From NCBI GenBank assembly GCA_948567375.1, contig OX419762.1:4842001-4906000 (forward strand): 64,000 nt of DNA, written 5' to 3'. Positions 11,526 to 24,300 of this stretch are shown one piece after another (position 1 is the stretch's first letter; every line of letters starts with the position of its first letter). The notes under the pieces were generated by a model that saw only the letters and a list, made by a program, of their open reading frames with translations, made no database searches and was not told the origin of the DNA. The stretch comes from Lunularia cruciata (lineage: Eukaryota > Streptophyta > Marchantiopsida > Lunulariales > Lunulariaceae). The position numbers and the translations under genes are program-made.

Positions 11526-12760
11526 TGTTGAGGCAATTTTATCCATGATTCTCCTCCAACAAGGCATGTTACATCTTGTTAGAAGTATATAAAAATAGCT
11601 CTTTTTAGCTCAAGAGCTATTTTTATACACCAAAAACGTGGCAAATGGAGTTCTAAAGGAGATGTTATGATAATTCAAGCTTCATGTCTTCTCATAGTTG
11701 GTACTTGTAGAAGGAGTCCTATAGTTGGATCCTATATTGCATTTTGAAATTAAATCCCACAAGGCATTTGGCAAGGAATTTGGGTCCAATTTCTCCATGG
11801 ATACGCATCCAAACACAAAGTGCTTCATCTCATTGAAAACATCTTCTAAAGGGTTTTTCAAAGACTCAAAAATTGTAGCAAATAAAAATCTACAGTAGAA
11901 ATTATGACTAGTTGAGGATTCTTGTCTTCTTGGACTTGATTCTTGGAATTCAAATCCTGTGAAATGTCCCCATTATGACAGTCCTCCAATCAGATCCCAT
12001 AGTGCATCCTATAGAATCATGCTATGCATTTGGCAAGGAATCTCACAAATTACATGAGTTCCAATTTCTCCATGGATACTTGTCCAAATATAAAGTGCTT
12101 CATCTTGTTCGAAACATCTTCTCAAAAGCTTTTTCTAGATACCAAAATTATGAAACCTAGATCTATAAACAAGTTATGACTAGTCAAAGGTTCTTATCTT
12201 CTAAAACTTGATTCTTGCATGGCAAATCCTATAGTGGGTCCCCTCTGCGATAGTCCTATAGTCAAATCCTGCAATGAATATGGCAAGGAATCCTCCAAAT
12301 CATGTTGGAATTATTTTCTCTATGGTTAATATTCCAAGAATAGAGAAAATAGTCCCAAAAAAGCATTCATTCACCTGTTAGAAGCTTCTTCTCAATAGGT
12401 TTCTATAGACACCAAAATCATGGTAAATGGAGGTCTAGAGAAGAAGTTATAGTAGTAAATTGAATTTCTCTTTCTTCTCAAACTTGATTCACACAAGGAG
12501 AATCACGGACTTGATTCACACAAAGAGAATGTTGCAAATGGATCACACATGATATCCCATATTGAGCATCCTACAACTTGATTCTTAGAGTCAAATCAAA
12601 CATTGCACTTCAAGGCTAATTTCTCCATGATTATATATTCAAATAGTGTGTGTTGTATTCATTGGAAATATATTCTTAAAAGCTTTCCATTGACACTAAA
12701 ATTGTGGCAAATTGGGTCTAGAGAGGAAGTTATTGCTATTTGGATATCACTTTTTCTTGG
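11526..12760. repeat. Diverged ~270-bp tandem array, five units
   Basis: A recurring motif (AATTTCTCCATGGATA and variants) starts units near 11528, 11797, 12064, 12312 and 12611, with spacings of about 269, 267, 248 and 299 bp. Each unit then repeats the same order: a CTTCATC..GTT.GAAACATCTTCT block, a GACACCAAAAT..TGGCAAAT block, a GTCTAGAGA-GAAGTTAT block, then TTCTTGTCTTCT..ACTTGATTC. Units are diverged, so the array is old. Confidence 0.75.
11588..11627. repeat. Perfect 16-bp inverted repeat (hairpin)
   Basis: The arm TATAAAAATAGCTCTT (11588-11603) is exactly complementary to 11612-11627, with an 8-nt loop. It lies in the first unit of the tandem array and is not evident in the other units. 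It is too AT-rich to call a terminator with confidence. Confidence 0.8.
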
Positions 12761-14407
12761 ACTATGAGTTTCTAAACTTTGGTTTTCCCCAACTTCCATT
12801 GTATTGGTTTCCTATACTTAGTTTTCATGTAGCTTGTCATTCAGTTTCTATGTGATATTTTGCATATCACTTGGCTTCTACTTATCCACTTGTGTTAGTT
12901 CTTGATATTTATAAGTGTGACACAACTTACACTAAAGAGTCTTTTAGGATGGGTGGGGAAGGTTGTTGGTGGTTCTAGAATTTTTTTTGGGAGTGTGACT
13001 CAAGCAATGGAGTTCTTTCAAGAAAAAAACTACCAAGGAAGAATTTTACACGACAATCATTGGTGTATTAAGCAATTGTATAATGAAGAAGGTTGTGGTT
13101 ATGGTGATCAAACCTTTTGGGGATTGAAGACACTAGAGTCTTGATTATGGTGATCAGGCTTCCCTAATTATGGATGGAGATTGAAGAGCATGGGAGTGGA
13201 AGATTGTTTTGAGTTGATTGAAAGGGGTTGATATAGAAAAAGATTTGTGATTTTTGAAACAAGAAGGTTACAATTGATCAAATGAGATGTTCAATGATAG
13301 TGGCTTTTGATGACACTAGTTCCTCAAAAATCAAGATTCTAAGGAAAAGATTTTTGGTAAGATTTTAGGAATTTTAAGAGTGAGATCAAGAACATTGTTC
13401 TCCATATAGTTACAAAGAGAACTATACTTTGTAAAAATCTGAATAAATATTTCACATCTAAAAAATTTCATGTACTTTGGATATTCCAATGCATTTCACC
13501 AAATTGTGTTTGGAATAGAGATGAGTTCTAAGAAATAATTTAATCAATCTAGTAGTTATATCCAAACAGATTTGGGTCTATTCAGCAAGGATATTGGTTT
13601 TCTAGAAATTGGAGACTTAACTCCATGAGACCGCTGGATGTAATACCATGGGAATTTCTTCCTCTACTTTGTAAGTAAGTTTAAACCCAATAGAAATATA
13701 TCGCAAAGAGTGCTAGGTAGGTTGTTGCACCACCTTCTTTGGATTTGTAGTAGCACAAAATCTCACCAAATTGTAGTAGTATGATAAGAAATCTATCATT
13801 CCTTCAATGAAACAATTAGTAATGAACAGATTCAAATAAATTTCATTGATTAAGTTATTTATTATTAGTTCTTTTACATTTTTGGGCAGAAAAAACTCCA
13901 AAAAGAAGGTAATGATACCAACCAAGGTGCATCATAGAAATAAACTCACTCTCACTCAAAATATATCTAATCAATTCTTGAAAGTGATGTTTCAATTCAA
14001 AGGCTTTATCTCCTTCAAGAGTCTTTCTTGAAGTTCTTTTTCAAACATCTAGCACTAATGCCTAAGGTATCAATTCCTATCCAAAGGTCACAACCATTTT
14101 TGGAGGTCAGAATTTGGTCCAAAGGTATCAAACATTATGAAGCCAAGACTTGTCTATGCAAGTAAAAAACTCCCCTAATTTCAACTTCTACCTACTTCTA
14201 ACACTATAGCCCATCCATAGAATATTGCTTGCAAAAGATCTCTTCCACCACCAAGGATCAAACACATAAGGAACAAAATGATACAAACTAGAAAGATTCA
14301 ACAAGACTTCAAAACACAAGGGAATGATACTTGCACAAGGATGATAAAGATTACAAAGAACACTAGCTCTTCACTTATTAATCATTTAACCAAACAAAAT
14401 GATATGT
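12761..14407. other. Unassigned decayed region
   Basis: Short frames only. The 80-codon plus frame at 12902-13144 and the overlapping frames near 13713-14031 have no recognisable domain. No gene is supported. Confidence 0.35.
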
Positions 14408-14529
14408 CAAATGCTTGGCCTTAAAAGCTTGGCAACTCAAAACTAATGCTATGATAATTAGAATCCTTCAAATGCTTGGCCTTAAAAACTTAGCAACTCA
14501 AAACTAATGCTATGGTAATAAAAATCCTT
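14408..14529. repeat. 61-bp tandem duplication
   Basis: Positions 14408-14468 and 14469-14529 are direct repeats (CAAATGCTTGGCCTTAAAA ... AATCCTT) with a handful of substitutions. Confidence 0.85.
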
Positions 14530-14776
14530 AGTGTCCAACCGGTATGTACATCCTTTCATAAAGGTACTAATTGACTCCAAAGGAATTGGAATCCTTCCTA
14601 ATATTAACTTTTCCTATCTCTTAAACTTCCTCAACCATTGTTGCAAAAATTCTATCTATTCTCCATTATATTCCCTAAGGTAAATTTCAAGTATTCTCCA
14701 ATCTATAATTTTTTTTCCATCTTATCTACAAACTTCACTATAGCATCTAATCATTTCTTGCACTTACTCTTCTAGA

Positions 14777-15046
14777 CTATACTCTTAAGTTTCTATGATA
14801 TCTTAGTCTCATTGTTTGGCAAAGTAATCCTACAAACTCATCTAAAATTGCTTGTAATCTCCTACACATGTTCTTTACTCTTGCCTTTGGACTTAATGTC
14901 ATTCCTTCTCCTTCAAGTCCTTTGGTTCCTTTGGCTTGTTTGTATGCTTCCTTGTCTAAAATTTTTGGATCCGGATCAATACAAACATCTACCTTTCCAA
15001 CTTGGGTTGTCTTGTTGCTATCTCTTGGATTTGAATGATCATGCAC
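14777..15046 (-). pseudogene. Unidentified ORF fragment
   Basis: An 89-codon minus-strand frame with a Lys/Asp-rich first half and an Arg-rich end. The same strand stays partly readable up to about 15250, with basic residues. No domain is recognised. It may be a fragment of a repeat-encoded protein, or chance. Confidence 0.2.
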
Positions 15047-17607
15047 CTCAACTCTCCTTTCAAATCTCCTATATTTTTTGCCTTTGCTTTTTGAAATGCG
15101 ACCCTTCCTATTCTTTCTTATCCTTTGCCTCCTCCATCTTCCTATACTTGACTTCCTTTTATACTAGCTCTTTCTTAAGTCCTAAAATGACTTGCCTTTT
15201 TATCTTTCCCCTCTTAATGGTTGCCAATTATGTTGCAATATGATCTATCTCTTTTCTGGTGATCCTACCTTGGCTATCAAGGCTCCACTCTCTTCCTTTA
15301 TTTTATGTAAATTTTCTCTTTCTAATACAACTAAAGACCACTCTTCCTTCATCACTCTCCTAGTACCCTCTAACTCTTTCTAAAGGATTGGCATCTCACT
15401 CTATAATTTATTTGAAGTATTATGCATCTACCTTGGTATCTCACCTAAGCATCCTAATACTACTCTTGATTGCCTAAATTCCTCATAAGTAGTTATCAAA
15501 AATTGAATTATTGGAACCAAATCTTCAACCAAGGCATTCAAGACTATCTCATTAACACCCAAAGTTCTTTTTTGTGCTACTAGTTTTTCCTAACCCTTGG
15601 ATTCAATCAAAACCATGTTCACCTTCAAAATGGATGTTCTTATCATATGAATTATCTATAAAACAAAATATTTCTTCTCTTAATTTCATTTTCAATTCAA
15701 AGCATCTTTATCAAAAAAATGCTTATTCTTTGAAGCATTCTACTCATGCAATGTAATCATTTTATAGATTGTGATTTTGTAATTGATCACAATCTCTATG
15801 GTTTGTTATATAATCTTTGTCCCATTTATAACCTTGCAAGTCTCTTTGACTTGAAGATAAAATCATCTACAATTTCTAGATTAGGAAATTCTCTCCATTG
15901 AACTTATTAATGTGTGCTATATCTCTCAAATTGCACTTTTTTCTACATTTTGAAGATCTCTTCTTAGTCTATCTAAAAACTCACACCAAAAATAATATTC
16001 TATGACTTTTGGTATGCTATGAAGTATGGTTCCATAACATGTTGAAGATTTTCTTGACCTTAATACAAATCTGCACATCAATTACAAGGCTTAAGAAGGA
16101 TCAAAAGATACTCAAAGCACTTTTTTTTACTTCTTCTTCTTACTATAAATATAATCATGTGAAATGAGGAATTGATTACTTGTAGGCTACTACACAGGTT
16201 CTAAGGTAATGGAACACTCTGATATGTTGCTCTTGCCTCTCTCAATTGTTGCTCCCATATCCATATTGACTGTGCGCTAATGGCTTGATGGAATAACTCA
16301 TACTAGAAAGGTAAGACTTATATATAAACTATGTATGCTTTATGCAAACACTAACTAGCATTATTGCCTATGCTTTGTAGAAACCTTGACTTCTATTATT
16401 ATATTGTAGTAAATACACTAACATCATCATCCATATTTACTACCACATACCACATATCTTACTATTTGAAATGAAATTTCAACAAAGCAAAGATGTGCTC
16501 TAGTTGTAGAAGGAATAGAGAGATAGATCAATAGATATGGATATAGATATAGATAGATCAAATAGAAGAGAATTTAGAGCTTGATGTGAACACTGATCCA
16601 TCAAGAAATGCTAAACTCTAGTCCAATCATAAGGCAAAGAGGCAAGAAGGAAGATCATCTTGTCCTTAAAAGGACAAATAATCTCTTGTCTACCACAATA
16701 ATACTGGAGAGAGAAGGATACCTACTCTATCTCAATCACTTATTTCTCCAAGATTTGCCTGTAATAAATAAAAAATAATGGGAAAGCAAAGGTGCAAATA
16801 GTGTTCAACTACCCAAAAATACCAAAGGTGTTATCTTTTATAGATAGTCATCCAACTTTTCCATGCAAGATCAATAGAAATATTTATCTATATACAAAAT
16901 TCCTTTTCATACACTCAAAAATCCCAAGTCCAATGAAGTTGTTAAAGACTCCCATTATCTTCCTTTGAAAGGTTTTCAAAAGTGATAAGAAAGTTAAACC
17001 ATGTGAAGTAGAGAAATGGTTGACAAGTAATATTATAGAATACTACACCAAATGTCACATATAGATCCTCTAGTATAGGAACATTATCCATATAAAGAAT
17101 ATTCTTTAGAAGGATGACATGTTAAAAGTGTGATAAAATTCTTGAATCCTATCAGCACTCTAAAAATGCATATCACCTTTCCAAGAATACATGAGCACTC
17201 TCTAGATGTGATAAACTCGATCGGAAGTGATAGGAGTAATCCCTAAAAGGACTGTACCTTATACGTTCACACATGGACTCTCAAACTCTACTCAAGTGGT
17301 CAAAGACCTAATAAATGTGATTTATAAGGCCAATAGTGTGTATTGTTTGCTAACTAGAAAAAATATCATGATTTGGCCAAAGTAATAAATAAAAGAGTAA
17401 AAAATAAATTATGGTAAAAAAATATCTTTAAGCAACATAGATCCTGAAGCAATATCCTTATCATGTATCATGAATTGGTTAAAGAATGGTGAGTCCTTGT
17501 AAGAAACTATAGAGAAGAAAAGAAAATCAACAAAAATTACATATGAAGAGTAAGATTTTCTCTTTACACAAATCTCTTCAGGCTCTCTAAAGATAAACAT
17601 ATACCAG
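15047..17607. other. Unassigned AT-rich region
   Basis: No frame shows a domain. A GATA-type simple stretch (GATATGGATATAGATATAGATAG) lies at about 16535-16557. Otherwise nothing identifiable. Confidence 0.4.
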
Positions 17608-17643
17608 ATAATATTGAAAGTGTTGAAACACTTTCAATATTAT
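17608..17643. repeat. Perfect 36-bp palindrome
   Basis: The arm ATAATATTGAAAGTGTT (17608-17624) is exactly complementary to 17627-17643, with a 2-nt loop. It could be a foldback element relic or the core of a hairpin RNA. No flanking target duplication was found. Confidence 0.9.
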
Positions 17644-17869
17644 AGTTGTATACAATGTTAGTATACTAGATAGTTCCGTAAGGATGCTTCCAACATCATT
17701 ACAAAACAACACGAGAAATACTTAGTTTAGGTGAATATCTAGAAATGCAAAATGATAATTCTAGGTGGTGATCAAAATAAGGTAAAATACAGGCTTTATT
17801 TCATGATTTATTAATTCTCTCTACTTTATGAAGCAAATACATCCAAGATAGAACAATGAAACTTACTAT

Positions 17870-18180
17870 ATAATTTTAGTAATTTAATAATGAACTAAAG
17901 AGAACATTTTAAAATTTTATGAAAATTATATTTATTTTACAATATCTAATATGTCAGAAAGATTATTTTTTGAAATATATATAAACTTAAAAATAAGAAT
18001 AATTATAAAAATTTAATACAAATACATTTTTTTATTAATGTATATAATTTAAAAACTATATATTACAAAATAAATTTAAAAAATTATTATATACTAAATT
18101 TTTTAATTCATTTCCTAATATATATTATATAAATAAAACTTTCAAATTTGCACATATAAAATTAAAAGATAATGACAATA
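17870..18180. other. Very AT-rich block at the left border of the gene island
   Basis: Almost entirely A and T with long A/T runs. Immediately to its right the composition changes to CpG-containing, higher-GC sequence. A similar block lies at 35.14-35.33 kb on the other side. A matrix-attachment role is possible but not shown. Confidence 0.6.
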
Positions 18181-20744
18181 ACCCAAGTTGATCTTTAGCT
18201 TAGCCACGAGCGAGGACTTCCAACTCCTAGATTTGCATCACATGATTTATAAATGTGAAATGAAGAAACGACAAAATCAAGCGAATTTGATCTTCAACTT
18301 GAAGTGGGAGCAACGTGTGCTGAACAGATTTAAGCACCTTACCAAAACATATCACTTAAAACCACTTCGGGATACGACATAAGTTTTAAAATAGATTATT
18401 GTAACATAGGGTTCTCATCAAGGTGGGAATAATGAAGATGGAGCTCTCAGAAATTGAAGTGAAATCCGCCGTACTACAGTTCATCTTATCATCCACCCAA
18501 CTAAGGTGTGGTTGCATGTAGCTTGCGGTAATCTTCTCGTGGAATCAGCATTGTCGTAATCATGATGAAGCTGAAGAACCAGAACCATGATTGGGGAAGA
18601 AACTCCCCCTTGGACCAAACCAAATGTTTCAAGCGGGCTCAAGATTGACTAACATGCAAATACATTTTACGTTATCGAACAACAAAAGATCGTGATGATC
18701 TTTACAGAAGCAAACGTCAACACATAGCGTTATCGACCAAGAAGGCTACCGCGTGTGGTATCATGAAGGATGGAAGACCCCACCATGCAGTACGAAGGAA
18801 AAGATTGAGGGGCAAAATGGAGTCAAGTGCGAATAATCTCGATAAAAGGAATCTGCACTACCGCACCAAAAATAGTAGAGCTATGCAGGAGTATTATGTA
18901 CGTACGCAGTCTATAAACAACTGGAACATCCGAATCACGTGATTACCTGATTGCTCTCTTATAGATTGCAAACCAGCGTTATCAGCTTGAGATCATCATG
19001 TACTATGGATTGCACGAGTGCTGTCAACAAACTGAGATCCATCATGTACTGTAATTTGGTGGTCGAGACTTTAGGGTTCGAAGCCACCCGTCGACCTTCC
19101 GGAGACCTGTTAGCATTGTTTCGTCTCAACTGTGAAATAGTGCGAGGAAGTTGTATGCATACCTTTCGTCGCATGTCCCTCTTCGTACTTGCCTGTCCAC
19201 CTGTTCCCTGAGTGCGCGCTTTCACCAGGCGGCTTTCCCAATCTTTTCTACCTCTGCTCGAGTAAGCACTTGACAAGACGCTGTCAGAGATAAACGGGAA
19301 CGAGCATAACTTAGGAGAATACGTGAACTGCTGCTAGATGTCTTCCATTTTAGTACTTCGACGGACTTCATTTTAGTACACAACGACGCCCTCTTACTTC
19401 CCCAGGAGATCGAATGTGTGATAGCGCACAAGAGTCGGTGGCTACAGTAGCATCTCGAGACGAGTATCTATAACCCCTCTAGGCATCCGATATTGTCACG
19501 GCTTCATCGGCTGAACTGATTGCATCTGGCTACTGTGCGTCTCGATTTACTCCTAGCAGAGAGATGTGCGCTACCGTCGTGCGTAGTCGTTTCCCCCTGG
19601 TACTGGGATCACATAGAAAACACCCTTTACTTCCAAGATACTAAAGGACATGACGCGATTTCCCTTACTTCCAGTTTACTTCAGGACACGGTCCATCACT
19701 CATTCCGGTTCACGTAATCCAATCCTCTGTAGCTGTATCTGGATAGCAGATATTGGAGAATCTTTTAGCATCAGTAGCTAGATCCAAAGAAACAAGACAA
19801 AACTGTAGCTTGCTGGAAGATCAAGCTCTGAAGCAGAAATGACTGCAATATCAGGGAAAATGAAAAGAAGGGAAAACAAATGGACAACAAATTCCAGATT
19901 TGATATGTATAAACGAAACGAGAACGTTGGGTTTCACCTGGAAATGAGAACTGAGATTGTCAGTGTAGTGAATGAACTCTGCTGGTCCGTAAATAAACCA
20001 TGTAGTTGAGAAGACCTTGAGAAATCGACCACGGCTCCAGCGTTCTCCAGGAAGGTCAACATCATTGCCCCAGTTTTTGTCATATCAGCTTCTCTGGGCC
20101 ACATTAATTGTCTTTTACCTGCACAGTAACGAGGGAGAAGGTGAAAAATGTTCCGCTCGTGACCTCGCACTGTAGCCAGCTCGAAAAGCTGCAACTATTA
20201 CTCGTACTTGATGCTTCCTTCCCGACCACTCAAATTAATTCCTGTGTCCCTTAGGCACAGTAGTCCTCCCTGTTCATCAGCTGTCTACAAGCCTTTCGAG
20301 GATGTGTGATCTCGGATGACCTTGTAGACAGGCCTTCCCTCGTTCTCTTCCTTCTCTTTCTTTTCCACTTCCTATGGTCTCAAGTCTGGGACGTGACGGC
20401 ATCTGGATTCTGTGCTGTGATTCTTGCGCAGACTGAGCTCTCTCGTCCTTCTTTGACCACGGGAAGGTACGCGCTGGTAGGTGCAAAGTCGAGCAGAATC
20501 AGTAAGCGTTTGGTGGATGCAGAATATTTAAGAAGAGCTATCATCAGCATCTAGCACCTGGCTGTTGATGTAGTTCTTCTGGTGGCATTGTTGGCTTCGG
20601 AAATCAGGAGTTTCTCTGCATGTAGATCTTAGGTGATCTACCTTCAGCCTGTGACCTGGCTGTTGGTATTGATATTATGTAGGTCACTCTGTTCTAAAAA
20701 TCGAGGGTAAAAACGCTTTGTGAGGATCCATCTTTCTGCTTAAG
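18181..20744. other. Intergenic part of the island, no gene recognised
   Basis: Higher GC than the flanks. Several frames of 60-105 codons occur on both strands (for example 18959-19276 minus, 19934-20194 minus), but none has a recognisable domain. This is presumably the upstream region of the gene at 20745 plus unidentifiable sequence. Confidence 0.4.
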
Positions 20745-21338
20745 ATGAAGTGCGAAGGTCGTGTGATGGGTTCATACGTGAAATTACGCAAGCATCAACC
20801 AGAAGGCTTGAAGGCGCCTACTAAACTCAACAACCATTCCAAAATCACAAGTAGATGCCCAGGAAACAAGTCACGTTCTAACTCGTGCCCTAGTGGACAT
20901 GCTTCGGGAAAGGCCATGAACAAGGCCAAAGGAGAGTCCAAAGCTAAAGGGAACGACATCGCCAGCAAACACAGGCTAGACGAGTGGCGCGTTTGTTACT
21001 CTTTGCCCTGTCCATCCTCCACAGGTGAATCTCAGAGCACTGCACTAGATGCCGATTTCGAATATTACAGTGACTACGAGGAATCGGCTTCCGAAGATGA
21101 GCTTAGCCTTGAGGAGAAAGAAAATAACCAGCGTACCGCGGAGATGGTCTTACCGATTCATACTTTTCTACGTACAATGAGAAATGCTCGAAGGATGCTG
21201 CCTCCAGTTCGAGAGGTCGCCTCGGAGGAAGGCAGCGCTGCTGAGTCTGATGTTGACAGCGATTCAAGCTGGTCGGGCGTTGAAATCTCTGAAGTCGAGC
21301 GCAGTGCTGACCTGGATGACTGGTACGTCGTAAGTTAG
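20745..21338 (+). CDS. Paralog 1 of a small plant protein family (subtype with NNHSK / DEWR)
   Basis: 197 residues, apparently one exon. The N-terminus is basic (M-K-C-E-G-R-V-M-G-S-Y-V-K-L-R-K), followed by NNHSK (29-33), a Lys-rich stretch with KAMNKAKG (56-63) and KHRLDEWR (75-82). A Ser/Glu/Asp-rich second half contains a helix-like THTFLRTM-type segment, and the end is DDWYVVS. The start ATG aligns with the starts of the other three copies. The pattern resembles a conserved uncharacterised plant family that I recall (MxREGR-HG start, PTNHSK, K.KTKG, a WRVVD-like motif, acidic tail ending near W-x-L-V); that link is from memory. The Cys/His set of paralogs 2 and 4 is only partly kept (C38, C48, H52). 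Function unknown. The basic N-terminus with acidic tail would suit a nuclear protein, which is inference. Confidence 0.75.
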   Translation: MKCEGRVMGSYVKLRKHQPEGLKAPTKLNNHSKITSRCPGNKSRSNSCPSGHASGKAMNKAKGESKAKGNDIASKHRLDEWRVCYSLPCPSSTGESQSTALDADFEYYSDYEESASEDELSLEEKENNQRTAEMVLPIHTFLRTMRNARRMLPPVREVASEEGSAAESDVDSDSSWSGVEISEVERSADLDDWYVVS

Positions 21339-24300
21339 TACACCGGTGATTAATAGTCCGAGAATCACAGTAGTGTAGTTTCGTTCACCCCCTGGATGAC
21401 ATTACTTGCGCACGGAGTTGCAACTGAATCGTAGGAGATAGAAGATGTTTCACAGAGATTGCTGCCATAATACGAGAGAAAGCTCCAGTGAATTACCCGC
21501 TGGTATGGCTTCCAATCCTCTGACAATGAGTACCAGATCCATAAGTCGAATAGCAAACTTCTCCCCGAAGCGCGTAATGACTGTGTACATGATTTCCTTT
21601 TAGCTCCCAGGCAGAGACCATCAGAGGAGCGGGGCAATTCCACAAGTGATACTACTTCCCTTATTCCTTTGCAATGGAACGACATGTTAAATTGAAATTC
21701 AGAACAGACATTCATCAGTACCGCAACATGTCTTCGAGAGCAAGACAAGCTTGAGACATCTCCTTACAACAACTTAGGCTTCTTATTCAAAACTCGGGAT
21801 GAACAATTACGGGCGCGATGGTGAAGTAGCCTGTCTACACTTCCGCAGACATCAAGGAGGACATGTACACGAACGGATCCAAAAGAAGAGGGAAGGAGCT
21901 GGAGGCCAATGTTGACAAGGTTACGCCGAGAACGGGCATGAACACAGGAAGAAACGTATAAGCAAATTTTGGTTTTTGGTTCATCTAATTTATTCACAGA
22001 GACTTGAGGATTGTACATGAGAGAACATTCTTTGCCTTTTTGTTCTTACAAGTGCGAACTGCTGCAAATGAAACATGACTAGGAAATCAACTTTATGGAT
22101 ATTTCTATGCAGGACTGAGGTTGCGAACCATAGCAATAAGACTTAGTAGCAGATTGTGCAACGAGAATTTAGTGTAAACGCAATCCGTAAGAAGCCATTT
22201 TTTGGAGGATGTTCACATATTAGGGGCAGGCGGTCAGGACGCTTTGAAGTCAGGATAGTATGGCCTCTGTTCTTGAGGATGTTGCTTTAGCAGGTGATTG
22301 TAGATTGTACATGGCTTCTTCTTTGCAGAGGATAGATTATACCCACGGTGCTTCGATAGGACTATGTGAAGTCACAGGATTGGTTTCCCACTCCACAATT
22401 GTGACTAAAGCTTTCAGTTACGTGTAGTGATGGAATAGCTAACCTAAAATGCACTCCCAACGAATTTGATGGTGTCAGCCTGGTGCTCGCAAGTGCTGTT
22501 GTAAGTCCAACAGGCGAGCTGGGAATAAAATTGAACGTTTTGGTCAGCTGGAGTTAACTTTCCAAGTAATTTTTGATTTTATTGCCAATTTTACTTGAGC
22601 TGGTGCGATGTACGGATGATTGACATAATCGTCGGCATTTTGAGGTCTCGTCTTGGCATAGTCAGAGGTCTTCACATGTTGTAATGGAGAAGAGTTACTA
22701 TGGTTTCAAGGCCATCTGTCATCAACTAGATGCTTCTTTACCTTGAACTGATGACGAGTCTCCATTTCGCTTTACATGCACAATTTCAAGATGATTGATC
22801 TCATGGTCCCCTCATTGTCAACAGAGTCAAGCTCGATCTTCAAGAGTCTTCTCTAAAACCACTCATATTCGTGAGCGTTTTGAAATGTAATCTTCGTATG
22901 AACATCTGAAACATACATCGTTCAACGTATACTAGGAAAGCATAGATTCCATGGATACGAGAGGATGGGCGTTCCAGATTTCCTGCTTACGGGGATTACA
23001 CATCCCACAAGACCATTTGCTCCTGCATGGTCCCTGTAACTCGACAACAGCAGATTGCACAGATGTAGCAATCTCTGCCAAGCCTGACGAACACTACATG
23101 ATAGTCTAGAACCTTTCAACTTGATGATCCACCACTTCTACTCCGTGCGTGCTTACCTTCGATGACATCAGGGTATACTTTCCAGTTGAGCAACTTTTGA
23201 AAACCGGTTTTTGACAAATCTGCTCAATTTCGTTGAAGGAGCTGAAAATTGTATACGTGTTAGGTTTCTAAAGACTGGGGAGGTCAATGTCAAGGACAAG
23301 TAGCTCTGATGTGGAAAGCCATTCCCGAAATGAGCCACACTGCATCCGACAGCTGAACGTACCGCACGTCTGTATGACATAAAGTCAGGTCTCTATCTTC
23401 AGTTACCCTTTTGCACTGTTAACATAGCGATCAAGTATGTAGTAACAGGGCAGAAGTTTCGTTCATGTTCATCAATAACAATGAAAGTCTCTTGCACGGG
23501 GTCACCATTTCCGGCACCTCACTTGAAGAATTTGGAGCTGCTGCTTGTGGACCAGCAGTATCAAAACATTCCAATATTTATCTAGCCTTGAATTGTATCT
23601 TGAAAAGCCCATTACTATCAAGTGAAAGATCTGCAAAAAGAGCCAACAAATCAATTTGAGCAGGGAGTAAGAGAGGGTCAGGATGAAACTCAAAAACTCT
23701 GCTAATCACCCACTTCTTACATTGTCTCACGTGACTCAACGAGAGTTTGACTGACCAACTTGACATCAGATCATAAATTAGTCAATTGTACACATGGTTA
23801 GCTACATCAATCAGATGTCACTCAGACTTATGAAGAAGCGAGTGATAATGATCTGTTCTCTAAGTGGGCGATGCATTTGAATGCTCTAAACGCCAAAGGA
23901 ATCCACAACCGAAGAACGAAATTGAGAACCAATTTACCATCAGTATACTGTAGCTTCTATTCATCATCGACCGTCAGCATTTTGGACGGCTGAATTGGTC
24001 ACATGCTCTCGGTTGGCAGTTTATAAATAGATGCGACAAACATATTTAGTCCTTGTCTTCTCGTCAGATGGTCCATAGTAGTCAGTAAAGCAAGTCTTAA
24101 ATTACTCGGTCGAGGTTGGAGGCTGGTTGGAGGTAAGGATGATAGTATTCTCAAATCTAAAATCCCAACTGTTCCTATCCCTCTCAAGTGTGTTTCTGTG
24201 TTGCACTGGTGAGAGTGTACACATCGATCCAGATACTGTCGGTTTTCGTCGAATAGCGGGTGCAGGGTGAGTCGAGCAAGAGTGACAATGAGTGAAAATC

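Noticed and set aside
11526-12760. Considered as a CRISPR-like repeat array
   Set aside because: Units of ~270 bp, diverged throughout, no short constant repeat with unique spacers, and a plant genome.
19070-19090. GGGTTCGAAGCC, similar to a tRNA B box
   Set aside because: No matching A box at the right distance and no cloverleaf could be drawn.
18959-19276. Minus-strand frame with an M-R-R-K start and LRRNN...SPEG resembling the paralog N-terminus
   Set aside because: Only a few residues agree and the Lys-rich core, NHSK/NASR and acidic tail are absent. Not enough for a fifth paralog.
21365-21748. 127-codon minus-strand frame downstream of paralog 1
   Set aside because: No domain, no homolog recognised and no codon-pattern support. 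Likely chance in higher-GC sequence.
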